64,000 nucleotides of DNA from Owenia fusiformis (taxonomy: Eukaryota; Annelida; Polychaeta; Sabellida; Oweniidae): assembly GCA_903813345.2 (NCBI GenBank), contig CAIIXF020000006.1, positions 3,865,096 through 3,929,095 of the forward strand, written 5' to 3'. The notes under the pieces were generated by a model, which saw nothing but the letters and a program-made list of their open reading frames with translations, was not told where the DNA came from and ran no database searches. Shown piece by piece: positions 10,601 through 20,752 of this stretch. Made by a program: the position numbers and the translations under genes. The stretch's first letter is position 1. Each line of letters begins with the position of its first letter.

Positions 10601-13600
10601 GCTAGACATTATACCATGCTGGTTCTATGTAAAACAGTCATGATTCTATACTAAAACGTTAAATTGCAGCTAATGACACTAGCCAATCAGAGGCATTTAA
10701 TGCTCAAATTGAAGCCCTAAATGCACGACTGGCAGAGATCCAACAGGAGAATGAACTAACAATGGAGAGATACAAGAACCAAGTACAAGATAATGCACAA
10801 TTAAGCAGGTAGGCATCTTCATATGTAAAAATAAATAACAACAGTGGCACCTAGAAATAATGATCCATTTGTAGACATCTTCCACTTACAAAAATGTTTC
10901 ACTTTACAGGCTTTACTGAATATGCTAATTCTTTATGTTTCACTTAATATGCTAATATTCTTTATGTTTCTATATATGCTAATGGTCTTTAGGTTCGTTG
11001 AGGAGAAAGAAGCTAGAATAGATGAACTTGAAAGTACGTTGTCTAGGGTTGGAGAACAGTCTATAGACCATGATCTGCTACTGGAGAGTATGCAAGGAGA
11101 TAAGGCTGCCCTGAGTAGGGCACTCACTCAGAATAAAGAACTGAAGGTGCAGTTTGCAGAGTTGCAGAATGGTTTCGTCAAAATGGTGAGTGGGTTTTGC
11201 AGCGAGTATGTGCAGTAGGTTAAAAGGTTGTGAGTCTACTCTGTTGGAAATGCATAGTTTTTTGGGTAACTTCCATTTAATTTTTTGATCTCAGTGTAAA
11301 TGAACACCCCCTCGCTGCAAGTTTAAAATGAGAATCTCTCCTGTTGATTGAGCTCTCAGAAATTGACTTTTTTGAAATTTGGTATTTGTAACCTTAAGAT
11401 TTTTACAATTAACATTTAATTTATTATATGTTAAAGAGTTGCCCAGCAGAAATGCAGGATCCTACTTTATACCCCATCCAAGTACAGCCCATGATTTGGT
11501 TTATGCTAATGCAGTAATTTCCTATTCCCTTACAGAGCAATGAGAACATGGATTTGACCACCAGGTTACAGTCAGAGGACCATGTTTCAAAGGAACTAGC
11601 TGCCAGACTTGGTCAACAAGAAGATGAATTAAAAGAGCTCAGAGAAAAGGTTAGACTTAAATAGAGTATCAATTGTCCATTTGCATTAGTAAAAAACAAT
11701 GCATCTTATATGAATAATTACTGGTGTGGTTTGACATAATTTCCAGCATGGTTTTAGTTCGCCACAATATATAGCTGTTATTTATGATCTGTAAGTATAG
11801 ATATATAAGTATACTTTATTTCATATGCTGAGTAGAGTGAGTGACCTGGTATCCATGGACATTCTTTATGCAGAGTTGCTGATATGAATTTCATCCATGT
11901 CCTACCTAAAGTCACCTTAATGACGCATTTATGAAAAAATTATTATATTTAGCCACCTTAATGTTCCATTCTAGTTGGAGATGAAAGAGCGAGAGTTACA
12001 AGACATAGAGGCAAACAGCCACACATTGAATAAGCAGCTTTACCAACAAGATCAGATTGCTGATAGGATGAGGCATTATGAGGCACAGAGTCAACTTGTG
12101 GAAACATTACAGAGAGAATTAAATTCAGCTCAGGTAAATACATTATCAAGCATAGAAAAAATGAGAAATAGGGTGCTTCTACATGATTTTTTAAAAGTAG
12201 GTGTTTACTGTTTATTGATTGGGTTACCCTGTGATAAAGGTTCATTACAATCTCAAGCATAGAAAAGAAGCGATTGAGTATATGTGGGGTATTCCTACTG
12301 TAACTTTTATAGTACACATATTTTTGGGGACAACTATATGTAGTTGACTGAATGGCACTTTAACACAGATTCAGTTTGATCACCAAGGGAACCTGAAAGA
12401 AGTTACTTAGCCATGTACATTTTATTTTTGTATATCTATATTTGTTTTTGTTTCAGTGCGGCAATGCCGGCAAGTCCAGTATTCTTCATTTGGAAGATAA
12501 TATACTCATTTATAATGCTCACAATAACTTATTGCTTAAAGATGTATTCTAATGTGACATCTAGATTTGTCATTTGTTGTTTAAAATGTGATTTTTCTTC
12601 CAGGAGAACATAAACACATTGACCAATCAGAACACAGAGTTGCGGAAGCATGCAATTAATGCTGCAGAAGAGAAAGATGCTGATGATACGGATGGTGCTA
12701 AAAATGCTGATATGGTCAGTTATTTCTGTTCTTGTATGCTAGGGTTGTCTCAACAGTTTCACACTAAGTTCTACACATAATCAATTTTAGTTAGTCTTTA
12801 AGAACACCCACCCTTGCTAATGAAGTAATTTTAGTCCTGGACTAAATTTTTTTCCATCACAATAGCCATGGCTACAATAGTAATGACCTATGAATTTCAT
12901 CATTGAGCGTACTTACAGAAATGACCTGACACCTAAACCTTATTTGATGTTGTACTCATAAATTCCTTTATGGTTTTAGGTTGATGCCCTATCAGCTTCT
13001 GTACGTCAGTTAGAGATGGAGAGGAACCAGTTAATAGAACAATACCAGGAAGCGAAACAGCAGCAACAGGAGCTGAAACTCCTCAATGAAGAAATGGAGA
13101 AGTCTAGTAAAAGTATTACACCTTCCTTAACCCTTTTAGACAATGAGCTCAATATGGAGCATAGGCACTGTTGTCCTTTGTATGTTTTACATTCCTTTTA
13201 ATGGTATTGCCACATTAAAGGGCATAGCCTGGCCCATAGCCAGGATTTATCAAGGTTGAGGTCACTATTTAAGGAATTCCGGGGGGTTCATTTTTGACAG
13301 CTTTAACTCCAAAATGGCCAAAATCACTTGAAATGTCTTCAAAATGGTGAAAAGCTGCATGATTTTGAAAGAATTTTTAAGGCCAGGGGAGGATCCCAAA
13401 CCCCCTGAATAAGAGCTTGTAGCCTTGAATAATTATGATAATAATCCCATTCTATTTGTTCATTTCTTGTTCATTCCAGTGCCAGCAACTCTTAATGGTG
13501 AAGTAGTCAACAAATTGCAGTATGAAACTATTCGCACAGCTATGGAGCAGTTACAGGAAAAATACACCAAGTCTATGCGAGAGAAAGCTGAACTTTCAGA

Positions 13601-14808
13601 TAGGAATGACCAGTTGGAACATTTAACTATGCAACTGCAGGGAGAGACTGATACAATTGGAGAGTACATCACTCTGTACCACCATCAAAGATCTGTGCTA
13701 TATACCAGGCAGAAGGAGAAGGAGGAATATATCGCCAATATGGCCAGGGATAGAGAGGGCATGCAGGTTAGTCAGACTACAAAAATTCTATCTGATCGAA
13801 TCTTAATATTCGAATTTTGTCAGATGCAAGAATCTTAATTTTATTCTTTGACTAATCAGAGTTTTCTTGATAAGTTTCATAAGTTATCAAGCCCAGTTAT
13901 CAGATAAAGTTATTCCACTGTTCATGCCTTATCAAAATTTGATAATTTGATGTTTTAGGAGAAACTTGGCCAGCTGCAGGCATTAGTGATGCAGCTACTG
14001 CAAGAGCGTAATATGTTGCACAGCTATACACAACAGCAGGGTAACCATAGTAACAACTCAGCCATTCCAAACCATGTGCCTACACAAGCAGACATTGAGG
14101 CCTCCATGCAACAATCTAATAAACCATTCGGTGCCAATCTCAACAATCCACAGATTGATGGTAAGTGCATGGCAGGATTCAGTCATTAGCATGCTTATTA
14201 CTGGTCTTTTCATTGTTATAGTTGAAACAATTGCCATTTATATCTCTGCAGTTTCATCTCATGTTTCAAGCCTCAGTGCTCTAGAACACAAATATGATAC
14301 TATAATAACAGCATTTTACCTTGGAAACTTTAATCCTACTTAATATGCACTTTGTATAGATGGTTTAAATTTGATGATTTCCTGCATTTTTTTTGCCTAT
14401 GAATCCTCCTGATTTTGTAGTTGAATATACAAATGTTTGTTTAATTTTCAATTTGCAGATTGGCCAGATTATACATCCAGTTCCAGTGGTGATTCTGACG
14501 CTAGTGAAGTTGAGGCTATAATAGGTGGCAGTGCTCCAGATGCTGACACCCCTCCACCATCTAAAAATAAACACTCCCATCACCACCATCATCATCATGA
14601 CAACCACCAGCCTGACACCCCTCAACAAGGGACCATGTCTGAACATTCTGAACAATGGAATAGTCCACAACCAGATAATCATACAGCACAAAAGATTATG
14701 CATTTACTCAATGAAATTGGCAATGTGAACCAAGTGGATAGAACCGACTTTGATGAAAGGAACTTTATGCCATGTAAATGCTGTCAAGGCCGGCTACAAA
14801 TTGTGTAG
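7634..14808 (+). CDS. GOLGA2: Golgin subfamily A member 2 (GM130), cis-Golgi coiled-coil tether
   Basis: Fourteen exons, each with GT/AG borders and matching phases: 7634-7799, 8426-8567, 8751-8849, 9347-9454, 9798-9894, 10670-10808, 10993-11185, 11536-11649, 11975-12133, 12604-12714, 12980-13106, 13480-13766, 13959-14160, 14459-14808. With the candidate exon at 6309 the protein is 878 residues (human about 1000). It is coiled coil almost throughout. Recognisable GM130 blocks are S-R-x-R-V-x-E-L-E-R-x-x-S in the first exon, A-L-S-R-A-L-T-Q-N-K-E-L-K with F-A-E-L-Q-N-G-F-V-K at 11085-11185, and the signature G-E-T-D-T-I-G-E-Y-I-T-L-Y in the 13480 exon. The C-terminal exon keeps the T-A-Q-K-I-M-x-L-L helix and ends in L-Q-I-V, a hydrophobic C-terminus of the kind that binds the GRASP65 PDZ groove. 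GM130 tethers vesicles at the cis-Golgi with p115 and GRASP65. Odd: the last exon carries a histidine run (14569-14598), and the terminal region is Cys-rich (C-K-C-C). The N-terminal 200 or so residues of human GM130 have no counterpart in the window. Confidence 0.95.
7830..7985. mobile_element. Degenerate MITE copy (same family as 6944-7117 and 27543-27715)
   Basis: This intronic stretch contains ATCTGAACACCT, CTGAACACTTTTT and CCAGTCCAAGCGGCATT in the order also found at 27560-27715 (ATCTGAACACCT, GTGAACACTTTCT, CTGTCCAAGAGGCATT). Ends are eroded and boundaries approximate. Confidence 0.5.
13228..13410. mobile_element. GTAGCCAG/GGGGTTCA-family repeat copy
   Basis: The copy lies in the GM130 intron before the 13480 exon. 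It opens with CCCATAGCCAGG, contains CCGGGGGGTTCA and CTGCATGATTTTGAAAGAA, and ends with AACCCCCTGAAT. The same ordered motifs occur at 30716-31040 and 43303-43500, which defines a dispersed family of short non-coding elements. Boundaries are approximate. Confidence 0.65.
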
Positions 14809-15981
14809 CATAGATGTTGGAATCAGTTTGCTTCATTTGGGGTAAATGGAATCTTTAACTCAAAAATCTCAAATTCGAATTAACGAAGATGGATTCAGAT
14901 AACATGTTGCCATATTTCTGGGAAATCTTGCCACATTTTCAGGAAATATTGTCATATTCCGTGAAAGTGTGTATGTAATTGGATACCTTATTGTGCAATA
15001 ATATGTTACACAAGATTCAATGTAAGGCTGCTTGGCTTGTTTGCTCATAAGACAAAATGTGAATTAAGATATATCTGGTGATATGGCGCTGTGATAAGAG
15101 ATTTAATTCCAAGAGAACAATGCATGAAATATTCCACAAATAATGAAATTAGATTGTTCAGTTTTGTCGACTATAAAATAGAGTGGTAATTGTAACTTCG
15201 GAATGAGATGGAATACTATGATTTTTTTATACAATCTCAGAACAGAGGGGCAGGAACAGTTTGTCAAATACATGACATGTCAGGTTTATTGGACATGCTA
15301 CTAGTTTTTCCATCTTTTGTTTTTTATGGAAATTATGAATAAATGGTGTCACATGAATGCTAAACTGTTGGATAATGTCCATGTATTTTGCGAAAATAAT
15401 AGTAAACTGGTTTGTAATCCAATTACAGACCTGCAGACCTGAAATCCTTTCAAGCTATAATACATTCTAGAAGGCCCATGACAGCACCGTGTTAATTCTA
15501 GCAGTACCCTGCTATCGACAACTTTTGATTACTCGATTAATAACTGTATTATATTGGAGTGCTTCTAAGGAAAGTAGATTCTATGTTTAACCATTCAACA
15601 ACTGTATAGATTTTGGGATATTTAGGACATCCTTGAAAGGATCAAATTAAAAATGTATGATCTATGAGAACTACGATTAAGTAGGCCTTTTTATAGGCTT
15701 AATGGGTAAAACTTTCTATTTTGGAAATCATCAGTGTTTTGACTTATCAGATGCTATTTTCCATTTCTGGTACGTATGAAGAGAGTTAAAAGGAGACATG
15801 GCTTAGTTCCACATTGGAAAGCAAGCCAATCCTCAATCTATGAGCATGTTTCTGTAAATGTGAAAATGCAAGTTGAATCAGACATGAGATACATTTAATT
15901 AATGTTCACCTCTCTCTGTGTGAGCTAAAGGCTAAATATATAAAATTATAAGCTGAGATCTTCGTAAATAAGGGAGTATCT
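14809..15981 (+). other. GM130 3' untranslated region and flank
   Basis: No gene is seen after the GM130 stop. An AATAAA at 15338-15343 is a plausible polyadenylation signal, which would give a 3' UTR of about 0.55 kb. The rest is unremarkable A+T-rich sequence. Confidence 0.5.
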
Positions 15982-16406
15982 CGAACTCCCGTGCAGTGAT
16001 AATATCACTGCGGCGGGCAGGTATCTCATCGTAAGCATGGTAACTTCGTAATAAACAACTGACATGATTGGTTCTAGTCCCATGCTCAGGTCGCGTGATT
16101 GTAAAATTTAGACAATTTCATTGGTTGAATTACGCGTGTTAACTAATAAACAACACGTGCGGTAAACAGTTATCAACAAAACTTTTACTCAGAATTCCTT
16201 CCGTGGTGATTTCTTCTCATATTTCAATAATTTTGAAATATTTTGACAAAATAATGATTGGTGAACATAAAAGAACATATACTTTATAAGTTGTATGAAA
16301 ATCAAGTACATCTGTGACAAAAAGGGGGGACTATCTTCCCCAAATTTTGGGGATTCCATAATCTGCCCGCCGCAGTGTCTATACCGAGACACTGCATTGG
16401 AGTTCG
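15982..16406. mobile_element. MULE-like MITE with hairpin-bearing ends and a 9-bp target duplication
   Basis: The 425-bp element starts CGAACTCC and ends GGAGTTCG. GGAGTATCT flanks it directly on both sides (15973-15981 and 16407-16415), a 9-bp target-site duplication typical of Mutator-like elements. Each terminal repeat of about 45 bases contains its own small palindrome (CAGTGATAATATCACTG at left; CAGTGTC...GACACTG at right) before the shared CGGCGGGCAG. There is no transposase; the minus-strand open frame at 16189-16434 runs through the right end and is not a gene. Confidence 0.82.
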
Positions 16407-16415
16407 GGAGTATCT

Positions 16416-17950
16416 CTAAAGATCGATGTACCATATTTGAACAGTTATGGGGGAGGTGGTCATTAGCCTAAAAATTTAACATTCCGATATCGTTACTGGG
16501 GATTTTATTTGAGCAAATTTTTTTGGATACAAACTCAGGATTCTATAGTGATATACAATACAAGAGATACTCTTATGCCGATACTGTACAAAATACAGAT
16601 TGGAATGATCATAAAAATTGACTGTATTACATCTGTTAGATATAGTGTGACTTAACTCAATGACGCATATCAACATTTCCCAAACACAATTATGAGGGCT
16701 GAGGGAGGGGGTCACAGATTAACTGTTCAAATACAGTTAGTAATCCTACATTGAACTTTTGAGATGCTCCCTAATTAATCTACCATTGCCCAACCTTAGC
16801 ATGTCAACACATTGTGAAGTTTTGTAATAACATTATTTTTCTATTTATTAGTTTTTTCAGGATATATATATATGCCATGATGTGTTTGTGTTGCTGTGTA
16901 TAAAGCCATAGAGCTAAGCTTGTACATAATGTAAGTAATTATTTCGGAAAGGAATATTTCTATTATTATCTGTACATAAAAGGCAACAATTGTAAATGCT
17001 AGAGTTACATGTACATAAAGGTGAAAAGGTTTTTCAGTTATCCAAAAAGGTTCTCTATTACTGAAACAATGAAATAATTATAGGGTTCATCATTGGACAT
17101 TGGAGTCTTAATTTTTTTCAAAAATATGGGCCTTAATTATTGTGAATGAAAAATATATTGTATGGGGTAATTCATTTCTTAAAAACATGGTTAATTTGAA
17201 AAAAATATCCTTGCATTTGATAATATATTCATATTTATTTTGGGATTAAAATGTTAGGATCATGGAATCAAGGAACCCCTCTGAGAATGCAGTCATTCAG
17301 AAATTACTGTAGGTCAGAACACATCATTTTACTTTTTTAATTGTCATAATCACAATTTTATCATTCTTCATTAGATGATTGATTGATGGGCATAGATTTA
17401 TTTGTTTATGTGCAAACTACATATTAGCTCTTTATTTTATATTATATTGTTTCGAGAGTTGTACGAAATTGTTTTGAATTATGTGGTCATCATTTCAGAA
17501 ATTGTGTGGACTGATGCAATATACACTACTATATGCACAATACACTACTGTAATTCTATGCACAATTCTTGTTTGGTAGCAATTATAAAGAGTCATTTGA
17601 AAACATGAGAAGACGTAAAATGAGCCACGCACAGGAAAAGGGATCTTATCACAGATCTTTTTCAATATTTTGATTTTTTGTTCATCTTAAAAAGCACAAA
17701 GACACCTTTCAAATAAGCCATGGCTTAGTTTTAACAATGTTTCCTTGCAGATATAGACCAAAAAGAAGGATTTGAATTTTACACATTTTCCTCTTCATCT
17801 TGGGCACATTTTAGGCTTTGTAGCATGATTTTAATTTTTGTGATAAGACCGGTTTTCCTTTGTCAAGGCTCAAATATTAACAATTACGGTATACTGATAT
17901 ATGTTTTATTTATTTTGCTTTGTTAAGTTTTTGTGTAATGTTTATTATGT
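16416..17950. other. Gene-free A+T-rich interval
   Basis: Only short frames without recognisable features are present (for example 16476-16715 minus and 17402-17608 plus). I see no splice-bounded exon, no RNA gene and no clear repeat here. Confidence 0.55.
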
Positions 17951-19343
17951 CACCACCAAGAAGTGGTGACATATTGTTATGGTCTCTGTTTTTTGGCGGC
18001 GGTTGGCGATCGGCGGGTGGCGGTCGGCGTCTGTAACTGTAACAAATTCTTACAACTTCCAATAACTTAACATATACTGTTTAGACTGACTTTAATTTTT
18101 TCTAAATCGCCCGCAAGTTTTCAGAAGTTCAAATCTGACTTTACATTTTAGATTTGACCTTTAATGACCTTTTCAAGGTCAAAAAAGTTTAAAAAAGGTC
18201 AAAAAGGTCTTCCTTCAACTTGCCTCAAATTGACCAAATATTTTTGTCAAAATCATCTACAAGTTTTTTTTTTGTTTTTTTTTATAAAATCAAACTTTAT
18301 TAATAAACATATTTTACATTACATGCATACAATAAGATAAAATACAATTATAGAAATTTCAAGTTACATTACATCTTTCTGATCATTATTTCATTATCAA
18401 AAATAGCTTTTACATTACTAGCTGTATTGACCCTTTTTTTAAAATCATGTATAGCTTTTTTAATTACCAATGTTTTAAGTAAATCTTCTTTTTTAACAAT
18501 TGCATTTCCAATTTTTTGATCATTTGTAACTTTTACATCATCCCAAATTGATTTAATACAGTCACAATTGATAAAGAAGTGGTCAATGTCATCTTTTACA
18601 TGTGCGTTACAAAAATTACAGATGTCAGAGTTTTCAATGTTACATTTCTTCAAATAAATATTTTGAGGGTAAATACCATGTAAAATTTTCCATTGAATTA
18701 CCAAAAGGGTAGTATCGGTTGTACATTCAAAAAATTGAGACCAGACTTTATCGTTTAGAATCTCACCATTAAATTTTATGTCACATTTTCTCTCTAAAAC
18801 AACTTTTGTTCTCACAATTCTTGTGTTTAAAAGATGGCTCTCAATGCCTTTAAAAAATAATTTTGTACAAGGAGTTTCCATTTCATATTTTCATCATCTA
18901 CAAGTTATCAGAAAATCAAATTTGACTTTAGATTTAAGATTTGACCTTCAATGACCTTCTCAAGGTCTTCAAATCGACCAATTTGTTTTCAAAAACATCT
19001 ACAAGTTCTCAAAAGTTCAAATCTGGTATAGATTTGACCTTCAATGACATTCTCAAGGTCAAAAAAAGATTTGACCTTCAATGACCTTCTCAAGGTCAAA
19101 AAAGGTCTTTTTTCAACTTGCTTCAAATTGACCAATTTATTTTTTCAAAATCATCTGCAAGTTCTCAGAAAGTTCAAATCTGACTTTAGATTTGAGATTT
19201 CACCTTCAATGACCCCAGGGTCAAAAATTGACCAATTTATATTTTCAAAATCATCTACAGACTTTTCAGAAATTCAAATTAAATCTGACTCAAGATCAAA
19301 CTAATAATATTGTGAGCAACTAGGTGGTGACATTTTGTCATGT
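17951..19343. mobile_element. Repeat element with GGTGGTGACA-type ends and TGACCTT...CAAGGTCA tandem motifs
   Basis: The segment begins with CACCACCAAGAAGTGGTGAC followed by ATATTGTTATGG and closes with ACTAGGTGGTGACATTTTGT. Between these it carries degenerate tandem units with TTGACCTTCAATGACCTT, CTCAAGGTCAAAAAA and CATCTACAAGTT. A 5'-truncated LINE has inserted into one unit. A partial relative occurs near 43985-44150 (GTGACATATTGTTACAGCC). No transposase is recognisable; class unknown. Confidence 0.6.
18266..18892 (-). pseudogene. 5'-truncated LINE (non-LTR retrotransposon) ORF2 C-terminus
   Basis: Minus-strand frame 18369-18881 (170 residues) matches in pattern the zinc-binding module that follows reverse transcriptase in non-LTR elements (zf-RVT): W-K-I-L-H-G-I-Y-P then C-N-F-C...H-x3-H-F-F-x-x-C. 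The frame ends at 18369, followed by a short 3' UTR with AATAAA (18296-18301 read on the minus strand) and an A-rich tail (T-rich on plus, 18266-18290). A 14-bp target duplication, ATCATCTACAAGTT, flanks the insertion exactly (18252-18265 and 18893-18906). The reverse transcriptase and endonuclease parts are missing: a classic 5'-truncated, dead insertion. Confidence 0.88.
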
Positions 19344-20752
19344 TAAGGCATTGTTTTACTTGTTATTGCATATTTCTTCTCTGAGGAAAATGTTATTTTC
19401 ATTATAATTCAAAAATGTATTTTTGGTTTCATAACTGATGAAGACCTTCATTAAAATTAATTGAACACAAGAATAATATATTAGGAGTATCTAGTGATAT
19501 GTTATTGTGCAATATATTCATGCTTTTGTACATTTTCATCCAGTATCAGCTAGAGATGGGATTATTTATTCATCATACATCTTTATATCTGTAAACCATT
19601 ATATCATGGATGTAGCTATGAGCCAACTGAGGTCATTGTCTCACCAAAAAGGTGGTTTGCCTCGCCCATTTAAACTCAAGCCTCACCTGGCTAATCTCCT
19701 GATTCTTATGGTCATCAGGTGCAATATAAAGTTCACCTTAAGATATTTTGAATCCGTCTCAAAATTACCAAGCGTAGCGAGTCATCAGCTCATCTAAGAA
19801 TGTCCACATGCATGAGAGAGTAAATGGCACCCATATCTGAACACTGCATTATTGTATTTCTTCAGTGTTGCCCTGAGTCATTAATTGTTATGTTATGTAA
19901 ATTAAGGGGTTGGAACAAAATTGAAATAGAATATTGAATAAAAATTAATAATATATTTATCTATTGATTGATGTGTTTGTTAGATTCTAAAGGTGTAAAA
20001 CTTCATATAAGTACAATTACATCTTTCAATCAATGTTTTCTAGGTTGCTTGTATAAACTCATATCCAGACAGTCATGATACGAGTTCAATATGACTTTGC
20101 AAATAACCTGATGTTAACACTTATCACATGACTATCCATGAACCAACAGAAAGGATCAAGAATTTCTAGGACCTCTATCATTTGAAAAATAGGGCTATTT
20201 TGAAAGTAGTTTTGTTCATTCAGAAAATAGACCACAATCTATAAGGGCACAGGATTTAATCAACTTGAAAATGTGATTGATAAAAACAGCTTTAGTTAAT
20301 TGTCTGTTTTAAAGTCCATGATCTTTAAAATGCTGTCTGGATAGTACAATGGGCTTCATAATGAGGGCATATGATTGGTTGTTTTAATATAGTGATATTA
20401 AGGGTATGGTTCATATGTCAACCTTGAGAATGTGTTATGTAGTAGTTTAGAGTGGTAATACAAAAAACTAAGAAAACAATCTCAGATCTGGCTATATTTT
20501 GGGTTGTATTTATTGATTTATAATTTATTTCTAAAATTGTGAATTGGATTGCACTGGATTGGTCAGCCATGAAACCGGTATTTAATTTCTTGTTTTTAGT
20601 CCCCTTTAAATACATTTTGCACATAATGAGAACCATTAGCTTTCAGGGCAATGTTCTGCTTATGTATAAAACACACAATCAACGAGCTCTCTTGCCTCAT
20701 GTGAAACACACAATCAATCAGCTTTCTTGTTTAATCCAATATGCAATTGCTA
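19344..20752. other. Gene-free interval, 3' side of QTRT1
   Basis: No supported exon. For the leftward QTRT1 transcript, an AATAAA on the minus strand at 20509-20514 is a plausible polyadenylation signal about 240 bases after the stop. The frame at 20539-20835 is antisense to the last QTRT1 exon and its flank and is a shadow. Confidence 0.5.

Noticed and set aside
14365-14728. Frames opposite or out of phase with the last GM130 exon
   Set aside because: Shadows of a well-supported exon.
19044-19304. 86-codon frame with repeated K-K-x-L-T-F-N-D-L
   Set aside because: Translation of tandem CAAGGTCA-type repeat units inside a transposon remnant.
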